6,190 nt of DNA from an uncultured Selenomonadales bacterium (lineage in GTDB: Bacteria; Bacillota; Negativicutes; Selenomonadales; Selenomonadaceae). Both the position numbers and the translations under genes were made by a program. Position 1 is the stretch's first letter. Each line of letters starts with the position of its first letter. A model generated the notes under the pieces. The model was given only the letters and a program-made list of their open reading frames with translations. It made no database searches and was not told the origin of the DNA. Positions 6,047 to 6,190 of this stretch are shown one piece after another. The stretch is taken from NCBI GenBank assembly GCA_937877655.1, contig CALFJC010000121.1, positions 1 through 6,190 on the forward strand, written 5' to 3'.

Positions 6047-6061
6047 CGTATCTCGAATACG
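6047..6061. promoter_or_regulatory. Short inverted repeat upstream of the GH1 gene, possible operator
   Basis: CGTAT (6047-6051) and ATACG (6057-6061) form a perfect 5-bp inverted repeat around CTCGA, 38 bp before the GH1 start. Sugar-hydrolase genes are often controlled by a repressor or antiterminator, so this could be an operator. It is short enough to be chance, and it lacks a T-run on the plus strand, so it is not a terminator for the rhodanese gene. I found no convincing promoter in 5988-6099. Confidence 0.25.
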
Positions 6062-6099
6062 CTTGAAAAAAATGGTAAGCATATGAGGAGGAATTTTGA

Positions 6100-6190
6100 A
6101 TGGCATTTCCGAAAAATTTTTTGTGGGGCGGCGCAGTTGCGGCTAATCAATACGAAGGCGGCTATCTGGAGGGCGGAAAAGGACTTTCCG
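6100..6190 (+). CDS. Glycoside hydrolase family 1, probable 6-phospho-beta-glucosidase (5' part only)
   Basis: The window ends after 30 codons: MAFPKNFLWGGAVAANQYEG followed by GYLEGGKGLS. FLWGGAxAANQxEG is the N-terminal signature of GH1; Q17 is the conserved glutamine that contacts the sugar. The AANQYEG plus GGKGLS form is characteristic of the phospho-beta-glucosidase branch (BglA type), which hydrolyses beta-glucosides phosphorylated during PTS uptake in the cytoplasm. The start is secure: AGGAGG (6086-6091) lies 8 nt before the ATG. The gap of 112 bp from the rhodanese gene suggests a separate transcription unit. The catalytic glutamates lie beyond the window. Confidence 0.88.
   Translation, partial: MAFPKNFLWGGAVAANQYEGGYLEGGKGLS

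Noticed and set aside
6040..6075. Terminator for the rhodanese gene
   Set aside because: The 5-bp inverted repeat is followed by an A-rich, not T-rich, stretch on the plus strand, so it does not fit an intrinsic terminator.

Overview
The window looks like chromosomal DNA from an anaerobic Firmicutes-type bacterium. The signs are AGGAGG ribosome-binding sites with a steady spacing of about 8 nt to the start, frequent TTG starts, a canonical hairpin-plus-U-tract terminator, a sigma-A-type promoter, and a lipoprotein signal peptide. A Negativicutes (Selenomonas-like) source is my best guess. It rests on general style only, not on a marker gene.

Layout. Positions 1-2497 are read leftward: two tandem paralogous Uma2-family (DUF820) nuclease-fold genes (1916-2497, then 1318-1899), a Rho-independent terminator (1286-1313), then a PLP-dependent gene of the methionine gamma-lyase / 'aluminium resistance' family (37-1287). 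The PLP gene may overlap the start of a further leftward gene at the window edge. A 129-bp divergent control region (2498-2626) carries back-to-back promoters and three 11-bp-spaced direct repeats. Positions 2627-6190 are read rightward: a 966-residue fusion of an APC-family amino-acid permease to a hybrid histidine kinase, a small rhodanese-domain lipoprotein (5592-5987), and the first 30 codons of a glycoside hydrolase family 1 enzyme, probably a 6-phospho-beta-glucosidase (6100 onward).

The centrepiece is the permease-kinase fusion. In one chain it has a 12-helix APC core, an extra two-helix unit holding an extracytoplasmic loop of about 55 residues, HisKA, HATPase and a C-terminal receiver. 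It resembles in principle the SLC5-type transporter-kinase CbrA, but the transporter belongs to a different family. It suggests a sensor that couples amino-acid binding or transport to a phosphorelay. The chain has no Hpt or output domain and the window holds no partner. The rhodanese lipoprotein follows after only 64 bp with no visible terminator and may be co-transcribed. Its signal peptide is encoded by four tandem 7-bp units, so copy-number change would shift the frame.

The Uma2 pair is an exact 598-bp head-to-tail duplication. Both ends of the two genes are nearly identical in DNA while the interior has diverged strongly, which suggests gene conversion at the ends or diversifying change inside. 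No tRNA, rRNA, CRISPR array or insertion sequence was seen.
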